Shown here piece by piece: positions 1 to 8,221 of a DNA stretch of 64,000 bases. The stretch's first letter is position 1. Each line of letters starts with the position of its first letter. The notes under the pieces are model-generated. The model saw nothing but the letters and a program-made list of their open reading frames with translations. It did no database searches and was not told the DNA's origin. A program made the position numbers and the translations under genes. The DNA is from Bacteroidia bacterium (GTDB lineage: Bacteria; Bacteroidota; Bacteroidia; Bacteroidales; UBA932): the NCBI GenBank assembly GCA_021153285.1, contig JAGKTT010000002.1, positions 46,069-110,068 on the forward strand, given 5' to 3'.

Positions 1-1664
1 ATCACCATTCCCCTGCACTTGCTGAACTGGGATGGATCAAGTTCGGCAAGTTCGCTTCCGTCATAGTATCGGTCAATGAGGAACGTTACCGCAGCATCAC
101 TTTCAATAAGGATCGTCGTCCTGAACACATCACTCCTGAAAGGCTTTCTCAAGGCTATTTTTCCTGTGTTCATATCCACCGTTGCTGCGACGATAAGATA
201 CTCCGTATCCTCTTCCAGTCCAGTGAAAGTCCATTTCTGTTTGCCGATTGCAGCGCCCATATCCTCCAGATACTCCTTGCGGGTACATCTGAAGAAATCA
301 GCGCCATAATCTATCCTCTCATCGATGAACCGGCATACAGCCTCATCTTCCGAGCCTTCGCTCGCCAAATATTCTGTGAGAGTGCTTACAGACATACAAT
401 CATAGAAATAATACAATCCCAGCTTCGGAGTGATCTGTACCGTAACCTTATTATGGATTATGTCTGACAGACTGAATGTCAGTTCCTGGGCCCGAGGATT
501 TCCACCTGCCGCATCAGTCTTGAATTCAGCCCTGGTCAATGGCGTCGTCGGGGCACCATCCCAGCCGAAACAAATCACTGCATACTCCGTTTCCGGAGAC
601 AATGAAGAAATCTCCTCCAAATCCACTGTTTCCCCAGTATAAAGCACATCTGCCAAGGCTCCCCATTTATCATAGGTAGCCACAAGGTCATACATTATCT
701 CCTGGTCCGAGCCGTAAAGATCCAGTTGGGCCTTCGGCTGAATCGCGCAAACGAACGGATCTTCATTCGACGGAATCACAGTGCCCAGGACAGAACAGTA
801 TGTCGTACCGGTTATGTCAATCGTGAAAGTATTTTCCGACTGGACTGCCTGACGGGTAGTAAATTTAACTATCACAGGAGCCGTGTTCAGGAAGAAGTTT
901 TCATCAATACCGACAGCATAAGCCATATACTCCGTATCCGCTGTCAGACCATCAAAGACCACAGCATCCTCACCTACAGAGCTGAGATTGGTCACGATTT
1001 CCTCAAGAGTCCTGCCCATAGTCGCATAATAATCGACAAGGGCTGCAGCGTGATTGGCAAAAGCGGTCTGGTCACCTCCCCACTCCTGATATTGCTGCAT
1101 CGAGAAAACATTCATAAAAAACATTCCATCTTTCTCACTTGCCTTCACGCTAACCTTTGCCTGGGTTATGCCGATATCCGTGACAGCTATTTCGAAGGAC
1201 ATCTCTTTCCGGACAATTTCCGGGGTAGAGAACCCTATCTTTGTAACTCCTGTGGTGAAATAACCCTCATAATTGAGACCATAAGCATACAGATAGTATT
1301 CACTCTCAGGCATAAGTCCGGCCTCGTCAGCCTCAAAGTCTCCCTTATGAAGGAAACCCTCAAGCCACTCCTTCAGACTCTTTCCTTCCTCCAATGCCTT
1401 GGTATTGAACCACTCCAGATCATTATCCTGATAGGCATATTCATCCTCAAAAGCATCGAACTCTGATTTCTCGACCAGCATTACCACATAAGACATCTCC
1501 TTGTCTGACGGCTTGACCGAGAAATGACAAGAAGTGGAGGTTATATCCGAAACCTCAAGCAAAAAGTCGGCAGCCGGCTCATAAGGCACATCCGGCTCCT
1601 GTCCTTTGCAGCTGACAATTGCAAGTGCAAAGATCAATGACAACAGATACGATATTCTCTTCAT
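1..1664 (-). CDS. Large repeat-domain surface lipoprotein, C-terminus beyond window
   Basis: The frame stays open from an ATG at 1662-1664 to the window edge (about 554 codons), so the C-terminus is missing. The N-terminus is a lipoprotein signal: MKRI, a hydrophobic run, then LAIVSC with Cys about residue 18. The mature part appears to be tandem domains of about 130-150 residues. Each opens with a strand of the type F..(V/I)....Y and closes with a phrase like SEYYLYAYG, TEYMAYAVG, TEYAVICFG or TEYLIVAAT, which resembles fibronectin-III-like or Ig-like strands. I recognise no catalytic motif. A TAGCTTTG box lies just upstream, so it is probably transcribed alone or leads an operon continuing past position 1. 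Likely an outer-membrane-anchored surface protein; its function is unknown. Confidence 0.8.
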   Translation of the reverse strand, partial: MKRISYLLSLIFALAIVSCKGQEPDVPYEPAADFLLEVSDITSTSCHFSVKPSDKEMSYVVMLVEKSEFDAFEDEYAYQDNDLEWFNTKALEEGKSLKEWLEGFLHKGDFEADEAGLMPESEYYLYAYGLNYEGYFTTGVTKIGFSTPEIVRKEMSFEIAVTDIGITQAKVSVKASEKDGMFFMNVFSMQQYQEWGGDQTAFANHAAALVDYYATMGRTLEEIVTNLSSVGEDAVVFDGLTADTEYMAYAVGIDENFFLNTAPVIVKFTTRQAVQSENTFTIDITGTTYCSVLGTVIPSNEDPFVCAIQPKAQLDLYGSDQEIMYDLVATYDKWGALADVLYTGETVDLEEISSLSPETEYAVICFGWDGAPTTPLTRAEFKTDAAGGNPRAQELTFSLSDIIHNKVTVQITPKLGLYYFYDCMSVSTLTEYLASEGSEDEAVCRFIDERIDYGADFFRCTRKEYLEDMGAAIGKQKWTFTGLEEDTEYLIVAATVDMNTGKIALRKPFRSDVFRTTILIESDAAVTFLIDRYYDGSELAELDPSQFSKCRGMV

Positions 1665-1686
1665 TGCTTTCCTTTAATTTTTTATG

Positions 1687-1694
1687 CAAAGCTA
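1687..1694 (-). promoter_or_regulatory. Bacteroidota -7 promoter box (TAGCTTTG)
   Basis: On the minus strand TAGCTTTG matches TAnnTTTG and lies 22 bases upstream of the lipoprotein ATG at 1664. No strong TTTG -33 element was found. Confidence 0.5.
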
Positions 1695-1716
1695 CAATTT
1701 CCCCATCTTCTGCACG

Positions 1717-1749
1717 AAAATCGAGGCTGATTATAACAGCCAGCCTCGA
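1717..1749 (-). terminator. Intrinsic terminator after BACON lipoprotein gene
   Basis: A 9-bp perfect stem, TCGAGGCTG (1721-1729) with CAGCCTCGA (1741-1749), is followed on the minus strand by a short T-run. It sits 26 bases past the stop of the gene ending at 1775. Confidence 0.6.
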
Positions 1750-1774
1750 TAATAGTCATATAAGGTTATAGAAT

Positions 1775-2962
1775 CTATTCTGCCTTTACAAGTACAGGGA
1801 GGGTTTCAGGGAATTCATATCCTCCATCCACGAGAACCCAGTTATTGTCTGCCGCAGAATATGTAATATCATAATAGTAAGCAGCATTATATATAGAGCA
1901 AGCTTCACCGTAACCAGGCTCCACGCACCAGAGATAATAGTCGTATGTTTCGTCTGTAGGAAGAACATCAGTTACTGTGATATTGCCTGTCTCATCTGTC
2001 TGGCCAAGGTAACGGCCGTATGAATCCTGGATTGTGTAGTATGACCGATCTGCATCGTAGGTAATGGTAAAGATATTCTTCGCTGTGCTTGCACCGTCTA
2101 CAGCATCCTCAGCAGGAAGGGCTCCCGACATCGTACCCTCTGCGAGAGGGGCCATAACCTTGCCGCTGTTGAAGAACCAGTATTCACCGTCCTCAACAGA
2201 ACCTGAAGGACTGCCTCCGTTACCTCCCTCAATTACTATCTCGTACGGATTTTCAACAACCGTAAAAGATATAGGATCTGTCACACCGAAAACACCCTCA
2301 GAAATTATCTTTACACTTGTAGCACTCAGGTCTGAATATGGTATCTCGACAGGATCGCCGAACTCATCCCATTCCCAGTCATAAGATGTGTACACCACCA
2401 CACCTGAAGTAGCATCAGTTGGAACAATTTCATAAAGACCGGCCATATAAAGTCCGAATCCTGATCCATCCATCATAGGAAATGCTACGCACATCATTTC
2501 TTCCTGCGTAATGCCGAAATCAAAGAGGACCTGCATTCCATCCACTTCGGTTATCCACTGCTTACCGTCAAGAGTGTACTCCGGTTCTTCCACAGGAGGC
2601 TCTGGAGTTGTACCCTTAGCTGCCTGAGTAACCTTCACTGTCTTTGAAAGGGTTCCGGCCTTCACGGTAACGGTAGCTGTCCTCTCAGCTTCTGTAGCAT
2701 TGTCTTCTGCAGTCACCTGCACTGCCACTGCTTTGTCTGAAGCCTTGCCGTTGCTTGGATTCACTGACACCCAGTCTGCATCTGCATCTGCGGTCCAGTC
2801 CTGATTTGTAGTTACATTGAATGTAGCCTGGCCTGCTTCAGCGGCTACTGAAACGGCTGTCTTGTCGACTTCCAGCTTCGGAGTCTCGACAACGTCTTCA
2901 GGCTTACAAGCTACGGCTGCTGCAATCGCAAGCACGCCGCACAAAAGAGATCTTAGTTTCAT
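1775..2962 (-). CDS. BACON-domain lipoprotein
   Basis: This 395-residue protein starts with a lipoprotein signal (MKLRSLLCGVLAIAAAVAC, Cys19). Residues about 28-115 form a BACON domain: a beta-sandwich with the usual NVTTNQDWTA, WVSVNPSNG and VTVTQAAKG strand signatures. A Pro/Glu-rich linker (TPEPPVEEPE, about 119-128) leads to an acidic, Tyr- and Gly-rich C-terminal region of about 265 residues that I do not recognise. BACON domains are common in Bacteroidota surface proteins and are thought to act as spacers or glycan/mucin contacts. The gene has its own promoter box at 3004-3011 and a terminator at 1717-1749, so it appears monocistronic. Confidence 0.85.
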   Translation of the reverse strand: MKLRSLLCGVLAIAAAVACKPEDVVETPKLEVDKTAVSVAAEAGQATFNVTTNQDWTADADADWVSVNPSNGKASDKAVAVQVTAEDNATEAERTATVTVKAGTLSKTVKVTQAAKGTTPEPPVEEPEYTLDGKQWITEVDGMQVLFDFGITQEEMMCVAFPMMDGSGFGLYMAGLYEIVPTDATSGVVVYTSYDWEWDEFGDPVEIPYSDLSATSVKIISEGVFGVTDPISFTVVENPYEIVIEGGNGGSPSGSVEDGEYWFFNSGKVMAPLAEGTMSGALPAEDAVDGASTAKNIFTITYDADRSYYTIQDSYGRYLGQTDETGNITVTDVLPTDETYDYYLWCVEPGYGEACSIYNAAYYYDITYSAADNNWVLVDGGYEFPETLPVLVKAE

Positions 2963-3003
2963 AATATTAATATTTTGGTAGTTTTTTATTTTTGTCGGTA
3001 TTG

Positions 3004-3011
3004 CAAATATA
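3004..3011 (-). promoter_or_regulatory. Bacteroidota -7 promoter box (TATATTTG)
   Basis: TATATTTG on the minus strand fits TAnnTTTG and is 41 bases upstream of the BACON lipoprotein start at 2962. A CTTG lies about 20 bases further upstream as a partial -33 element. Confidence 0.5.
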
Positions 3012-3036
3012 CATATTTAACTCAAACAAGACAAGA

Positions 3037-3516
3037 CTAATACTCAAATCTGAAAGTCTTGCCATCAGGAAGGACTACATCAGCCAGGATTTGGAAATCA
3101 CCCTCTCCCAGACTTTTCAGCATAATCTTGCCTGACTGAAGCTGTCTGTACTGAGAATAATACATCAGAGGATCTTCATAAATGAAGTAGTAGTCATCAT
3201 TGTGCCAGGCCTTGTCCACATCGATCTCGATTCCTTCCAAAGAGGCATTTATACCTATGACCGCATATGTGGTCTGCGGCCGGTCCTCCTTGAACGGAGA
3301 AATCTTGACAAAGATCTGGGTTTCATCTGCTGTAAATGCTACAGAATACACAGGATATTCCTTCCCGTCGTATTCGTACGTGCATATAGGAGGCTCCACT
3401 ACAGGCTGCTCCTGCTGGGGAGTATCCGGTTCCTGGGGAACAGAAGGTTTTTCACAAGCCTGCAGAGCGACTAAAGCCAATATTGTGATTATAATATATT
3501 TAACTGACTGTTTCAT
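3037..3516 (-). CDS. Small single-domain lipoprotein, overlaps upstream gene
   Basis: The protein is 159 residues from the chosen ATG at 3516. An alternative ATG lies at 3528, but AAGGA stands just upstream of the 3516 start. The signal ends in ALVALQAC, giving a lipidated Cys about residue 21. A Pro/Gln/Glu-rich linker follows, then one beta-rich domain of about 115 residues (YEYDGKEYPVYSVAF near the start, DGKTFRFEY at the end). The domain resembles the repeat units in the C-terminal half of the upstream 785-residue lipoprotein. The start lies 17 bases inside that gene, so translation is probably coupled. Likely a surface-anchored partner; function unknown. Confidence 0.75.
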   Translation of the reverse strand: MKQSVKYIIITILALVALQACEKPSVPQEPDTPQQEQPVVEPPICTYEYDGKEYPVYSVAFTADETQIFVKISPFKEDRPQTTYAVIGINASLEGIEIDVDKAWHNDDYYFIYEDPLMYYSQYRQLQSGKIMLKSLGEGDFQILADVVLPDGKTFRFEY

Positions 3517-5857
3517 AAGGTCCTTCATAGATTATTTTCAGATTATCATAATTAGTCGCATCGACCTTTATGGTACTTTCATCCTTGCCAACAGTGATAG
3601 TGCCACTATAGCCGTTTGCCTTGCTGTACATCTGTCCATCATATTCCATATAGAGGTCCGGACTCTGCGAAAAGCCGTGGGCATTGCCATCCAGGAAGTC
3701 AAGCGGAAGAGTAATCCTCACAACGTCTCCTCTGTCAGTTGCAATCAATACTCCGCAGGTACCTTCCGGGTTCGGCTTAAGATCCAGATTCACTCCGGTT
3801 ATTCCATAGGACGTTCCATTATACACGACCTCATTCTTCACGACTTCCTTGGTGCCGGCATCGATGGCATCTCCATCATATCTGAGTTTGAGGGTCGTAC
3901 CGCCAAAGGTTATATCTGCAGAAACCTGATAATGAGCTATATTGGCCGGATCCGAGAGCACCTTCAAAGAACCGTTGGCAGTCACCTCCCGCGAGTCCAC
4001 ATATATTTCATTGAAATTATCTCCATATCCCACAGCGACAATATCGTTCACATCCAGCGTCCTTCCATTGCATTGAGTATCATCCAGGATTATATAAGCA
4101 TAATATGTGGTTATCGGTATATCCTCGAAATATTGGATACCGGCCGGAGTCAGATACAAAGTCGTCAGACCATCTTCCTTAAGATAGAAAGCCGTACGGA
4201 CAGGTTTTTCATCGCCGCCGATTGCAAAGATATTCTCATTTACGACAATTCCGGCTTCCTCAGCCTCCATCCTGGCAGCCAATCTGCGACCGTCTGCCAA
4301 AGTAAGATCAATCTCCACCTGAGCCTTTTCATTCTGATATCTGAAGACACATTTACCAGCTTTTATCTCCTGAGTCATACCTGGAGCTACGCTCTCCAGA
4401 AAAGCACCATCCAAGGTACTCATCACGGTATATAGATTCTTCTCTGTGCACAGATCGAACTCCTTGCCGTTCAGCAGCGGAGAGATGGCCACATAGAAGT
4501 ATTCGTCCTGCTCAAATATGGCATCAAAATTCTCAACACCTTCCACAGGGCTTGCAGCAATACAGATATATTCTCCAAGATTACTTACCTCGACACTGCC
4601 GAATGAGGCCTTCTCCCTATCTACGGCATATGTATTGGCTTCCAGCACCACGTCCTGATTTCCCTGGCCCGGTTTGCCAGGAACCGGAAGTTCATCTAAA
4701 GTTGTCGAGCCCTGAATCTTCTTTGGAACAGACTGGCAGTCAAGCAGATCATAAGAAATCGTATAGCTTCCGTCGCCGTGATTGTCAATCACGATCTCAC
4801 CCTCATCGATACGGGCATATGTCTGACTCCACTCACCGTCCTCAAGTTCATAATACCAGGCTCCTGCAACTTTCCACGCGGCAAACACATTCGGAAGACC
4901 TGGAATTGCAGCACCAGGTACAATATTGTCCTTGTCTATCGATGTATCAAGGTTCCTGTCAGTCATCTTGTATGTGCCCGAAGGGATTCCGTCCTTAACA
5001 ATATCAGTTTCCCACGGCACAAGAACCTCAAGCCTCAGGACCGCGCCATTTCCCGCAGGTCTTGATCCGCTCATATCCACAGATTCGTCTCCAAGGTATA
5101 TCAGCAGGCATCGATAGGTCTCGTCCATACGGTAGAAATAATCACCCTTGTCCTGAAGCTGCCCCTGGTCAAAGGTCAGGCCGGTCATATCCTGCTTGAG
5201 GGTGCTGTTAGGAGTCTCCTCCGGAACATAATTTCTTGGCTCGATGTCCCCAGTCCACTTGAAATATCTCTTTGTGTATTTCTTTCCTACCAATACACCT
5301 TCTATAGTATATGTACCATCATCATTAAGGCTTATGCTCACAGCACCCTCGTCGATAAGGTCGTAATCCATCTCTGTAGAGCTATCCGACAGGTCGGCAT
5401 AGAATGTACCGTCACCCATCTCGACAGTCTGTCCCGGAAGGTCCAGCCTCACCATATAACCGCTTACGAATGTTCCAGGTGCGAAATTACCGGAATTCAT
5501 CATTTCGCGATAGAGTCCCTTGAGTTTAGAAGGGTCAGCCTTCTGGTTTTCATCAAATTCCGCATTCAGCTGAAGCTGGGTCACTGTTCCCGGGCCTATC
5601 GGATTGCCGAAATCATCGATCTCCATATCCGTATACAGTTTCACTACCCAGTCATCAGAAGAGGATTCGCCGGCAATGTCACCGTAATATATAAAATCGG
5701 CACTTGTAAATGTAACTGTATCCGGTACAGCCTCGACAAAGCCTTGATCCGGCTTCGGCTGCGGACCCACCGGCTGGTGTGGCTGCCCGGGCTTTTCGCA
5801 AGCAAAGCATAGTATAGCGGAAACAATTGTTATAAAAAGTGAAAAAGGGTTTTTCAT
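3500..5857 (-). CDS. Multi-domain acidic lipoprotein of unknown function
   Basis: This 785-residue protein has a lipoprotein signal (SAILCFAC, Cys20) and a Pro/Gln linker. The body seems to hold two related N-terminal domains (about 45-215 and 220-395). Each contains a GTF/GTY strand and a phrase of the form DEGxxxIxxxxDGTYTI. A linker with PVPGKPGQGNQ follows, then three beta domains (about 405-545, 550-690, 695-785) related to the small downstream lipoprotein. There are no Cys pairs, enzyme motifs or membrane helices after the signal. It is probably a surface protein; its composition is typical of proteins encoded near TonB receptors. It heads a two-gene unit from the promoter at 5878-5909. 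Confidence 0.8.
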   Translation of the reverse strand: MKNPFSLFITIVSAILCFACEKPGQPHQPVGPQPKPDQGFVEAVPDTVTFTSADFIYYGDIAGESSSDDWVVKLYTDMEIDDFGNPIGPGTVTQLQLNAEFDENQKADPSKLKGLYREMMNSGNFAPGTFVSGYMVRLDLPGQTVEMGDGTFYADLSDSSTEMDYDLIDEGAVSISLNDDGTYTIEGVLVGKKYTKRYFKWTGDIEPRNYVPEETPNSTLKQDMTGLTFDQGQLQDKGDYFYRMDETYRCLLIYLGDESVDMSGSRPAGNGAVLRLEVLVPWETDIVKDGIPSGTYKMTDRNLDTSIDKDNIVPGAAIPGLPNVFAAWKVAGAWYYELEDGEWSQTYARIDEGEIVIDNHGDGSYTISYDLLDCQSVPKKIQGSTTLDELPVPGKPGQGNQDVVLEANTYAVDREKASFGSVEVSNLGEYICIAASPVEGVENFDAIFEQDEYFYVAISPLLNGKEFDLCTEKNLYTVMSTLDGAFLESVAPGMTQEIKAGKCVFRYQNEKAQVEIDLTLADGRRLAARMEAEEAGIVVNENIFAIGGDEKPVRTAFYLKEDGLTTLYLTPAGIQYFEDIPITTYYAYIILDDTQCNGRTLDVNDIVAVGYGDNFNEIYVDSREVTANGSLKVLSDPANIAHYQVSADITFGGTTLKLRYDGDAIDAGTKEVVKNEVVYNGTSYGITGVNLDLKPNPEGTCGVLIATDRGDVVRITLPLDFLDGNAHGFSQSPDLYMEYDGQMYSKANGYSGTITVGKDESTIKVDATNYDNLKIIYEGPYETVS

Positions 5858-5877
5858 AGTATATGATTTAATATTTA

Positions 5878-5909
5878 CAAACTTACACCTTTAGTGCAGT
5901 AAAAACAAA
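5878..5909 (-). promoter_or_regulatory. Promoter TTTG-N20-TAAGTTTG for the lipoprotein pair
   Basis: On the minus strand TTTG (5906-5909) is followed after 20 bases by TAAGTTTG (5878-5885), a good match to the Bacteroidota -33/-7 consensus. It lies 21 bases upstream of the start at 5857. Confidence 0.65.
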
Positions 5910-5960
5910 TAAAATTCAAAAGATATAAACTTGTCATTTCTAAATCAGGGAAATCATATC

Positions 5961-5992
5961 AAAAAAGGCGTCCGCTGTGTGACGGACGCCTT
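5961..5992 (-). terminator. Intrinsic terminator after TonB receptor/lipoprotein operon
   Basis: A 10-bp perfect stem, AAGGCGTCCG (5965-5974) with CGGACGCCTT (5983-5992), runs into a T-tract on the minus strand. It lies 25 bases beyond the stop at 6017. Confidence 0.85.
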
Positions 5993-6016
5993 CGAATATA
6001 TTATAGTTTACAATTA

Positions 6017-8203
6017 CTAGTTAGCTGCAGATACAGAAACAGTCATTGTATTTACATACTTGCCGCTTGATACACCGATGAAGTAACCCCTTACAGTAAT
6101 CTTAGCCCCATCTACTGCTGCTGGATGTGCTGCAGCATCGATATACTGAAGCGATCCGATAGCAGTAGCTGCTCCTTCGATATTCACATTGTAGTAATTA
6201 CCAGATATAGAGAGTGTTCCGGTATACTCAACATATTCTACCGCAGTCTTAGCAAGCTGAGCGTCCATTCCCGCAGCATCGAGTACTGTAGGTTCCGGAT
6301 GCACCACCTCGTTGCCAGAAGAAACCTTAGTTATCGTAGCATCTTTTGTGAATTGGAGCATACCACCATAAAGACTGGTTGGTCCAGACACCTGAATCTT
6401 ATCACCTACAGCTTCCTCTACAACTGCATTCTTATAAATAAGGATATAGGCTGTTCCGTCATAGATCAAGGCACCACGAGTATACTTAGCAACGATCACA
6501 CCTTCTGTTGTAGCCTCATCCTGAACTCCAGCTGCAATTACCTCAGCAATTGTAGGATATGCTGGCTGCTCAGGCTCCTGACCAGCTACAAAGCGCTCTC
6601 CAGTGAGACCTGCGAAGTCTGATTCCTGTGCAAAAATGATCTGGATTGCATCATTGTTACGAGATGAGATACCCTTGATTGTACCTGAACCCTGTGGAAC
6701 AGCTGTCTTACCGAATGAAGCATACTTCGATGAGAACACAACGAAGTTCTCTCCTCCGACAGTTTCGATGCTGATGCTTGTGTGAGCAACTTCTCCATCA
6801 GCATTTGGCATCACAAAAGTCTTTGTGAGATCCTCCTCAACAACCTGCACGCCCTTGAGAGCGATATATTGTCCCTCATACTTATTTGCAAGGAAATCAG
6901 CTACAGAAACAGTCTTTGGCTCTACGGTATTACCGCTGGACAGAACGACTACTTTATCATTAGCCAAGTTGCTTACCTGAACAGCCTCATTATACTTACC
7001 GAACTTTGCGCCCGAAAGATCGATCTTCACCTTATCACCGAATGCGAATGTATGATCTTCATTGAAACGAAGCTGGAGAGCACCGGTCTCATCCTGAACA
7101 TACATACCCTTCTTTGATGTGAGGTTACCAAGAGCAGAGTTAGAAATTACAACTGCCTCAATCACTGTACCTTTTGCAACTGTAGCATCAACATCAAGTG
7201 CAAGAATACTTGAAATTGCAGTTATTTCCGGCTCGGCAATAACTCCAGCATTCTGCTCTACAGTTACAGACGCAACATATGTCTGACCATTGCTTGTTGT
7301 CTTGAAGTCAACTGTTGTGCTTCTTGGATCTCCCTCATTAGGTGCTGCAGTAAGGTCAACGAAAGTCGATGTTCCGATAACATTAGGTTCACCGGCAGTC
7401 AACCAAGTTGCATCCTCTGGAATGACAACTGTAAGATCATCTCCTTTAATAGTAAGTACAACTGTCACAACGCCACCTTCAACAGGAAGCGGAGTAGAAG
7501 GAATTACCTTCTCAGCCTTGATAAGAGACTTCTCCACTTCGAGAATCTGTGTATCATTGTTGAAGTTGCCATACTTAGACCAAGAACCTTCGATGACAAC
7601 AATATCACCGACAGCGATTGTAGGATTATTTGACTTATCAAGGTATGCTGACTTATTTGCGCAACCATAAATCTGTACTTTTTCAGCTGTACTATCATCA
7701 GAGATGTAGAACTTTCCGTATTTCTGGAAATCAGCCAATGGAATTTCAGCAACCTTTGCCTTAATTCTATAGAACTGATCTACAACACCTTCCTCAAGCA
7801 CAAACTTACAAGTAGTTAAAGCGACTTCTGGCTTAGCTGCCATCTGCATTACATTAATCACCTGAGTTGCGCCATCACAATCAAGGTGAAGCAAAGCCTC
7901 GCGAGTTTCAGTAGTAGCACCTGCAGAAAAAGTTATCTCAGAGTTACCGGCAGGACCTGAAGCAGGATTAATGCTAAGCCACTCTGGCAATTCGATTGCC
8001 TTAGCTGCCTTAGAATCCCAAGCAGTTATTGTCCAGTTTGCACTAGCCTCCACCTGAATCTTAACATCGCCACCCTCAACAGGAAGAGCTATATAGGATT
8101 TGGAAACTTTTACTTCTTCCAGGAACTGCTCCTGCTTTTGACATCCCACGAAAGTGAGAGCAAAAACTGCTGCGAGCATTGTGAAAATATTTCTCAGTTT
8201 CAT
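6017..8203 (-). CDS. BACON/OB-fold/DUF5689-like lipoprotein, receptor partner
   Basis: This is a 728-residue lipoprotein (signal to ALTFVGC, Cys21). The order I see is: a BACON domain (about 33-120); an OB-fold-like segment (about 125-225, with GKFYISDDS and VGDIVVIEGSW); a second BACON-like domain (about 235-325); a DUF5689-like region (about 330-540, with GMYVQDETGALQLRF and YEGQYIALKGVQV); and a last OB-like unit (about 545-728). DUF5689 and OB-fold modules often occur in Bacteroidota surface proteins encoded beside TonB receptors or secreted nucleases. The gene starts 18 bases after the receptor gene and both end at the terminator at 5961-5992, so they form one operon. It is probably the surface-exposed binding partner of that receptor; the substrate is unknown. 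Confidence 0.8.
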   Translation of the reverse strand: MKLRNIFTMLAAVFALTFVGCQKQEQFLEEVKVSKSYIALPVEGGDVKIQVEASANWTITAWDSKAAKAIELPEWLSINPASGPAGNSEITFSAGATTETREALLHLDCDGATQVINVMQMAAKPEVALTTCKFVLEEGVVDQFYRIKAKVAEIPLADFQKYGKFYISDDSTAEKVQIYGCANKSAYLDKSNNPTIAVGDIVVIEGSWSKYGNFNNDTQILEVEKSLIKAEKVIPSTPLPVEGGVVTVVLTIKGDDLTVVIPEDATWLTAGEPNVIGTSTFVDLTAAPNEGDPRSTTVDFKTTSNGQTYVASVTVEQNAGVIAEPEITAISSILALDVDATVAKGTVIEAVVISNSALGNLTSKKGMYVQDETGALQLRFNEDHTFAFGDKVKIDLSGAKFGKYNEAVQVSNLANDKVVVLSSGNTVEPKTVSVADFLANKYEGQYIALKGVQVVEEDLTKTFVMPNADGEVAHTSISIETVGGENFVVFSSKYASFGKTAVPQGSGTIKGISSRNNDAIQIIFAQESDFAGLTGERFVAGQEPEQPAYPTIAEVIAAGVQDEATTEGVIVAKYTRGALIYDGTAYILIYKNAVVEEAVGDKIQVSGPTSLYGGMLQFTKDATITKVSSGNEVVHPEPTVLDAAGMDAQLAKTAVEYVEYTGTLSISGNYYNVNIEGAATAIGSLQYIDAAAHPAAVDGAKITVRGYFIGVSSGKYVNTMTVSVSAAN

Positions 8204-8221
8204 ATTATTCCTGTCATTAAA

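Noticed and set aside
726..1466. 246-residue plus-strand ORF
   Set aside because: Antisense to the partial lipoprotein that has a signal peptide and repeated domains.
3200..4435. 411-residue plus-strand ORF
   Set aside because: It lies antisense to the large lipoprotein and its small neighbour, with no recognisable motif, and shows the low-complexity wording typical of a shadow frame.
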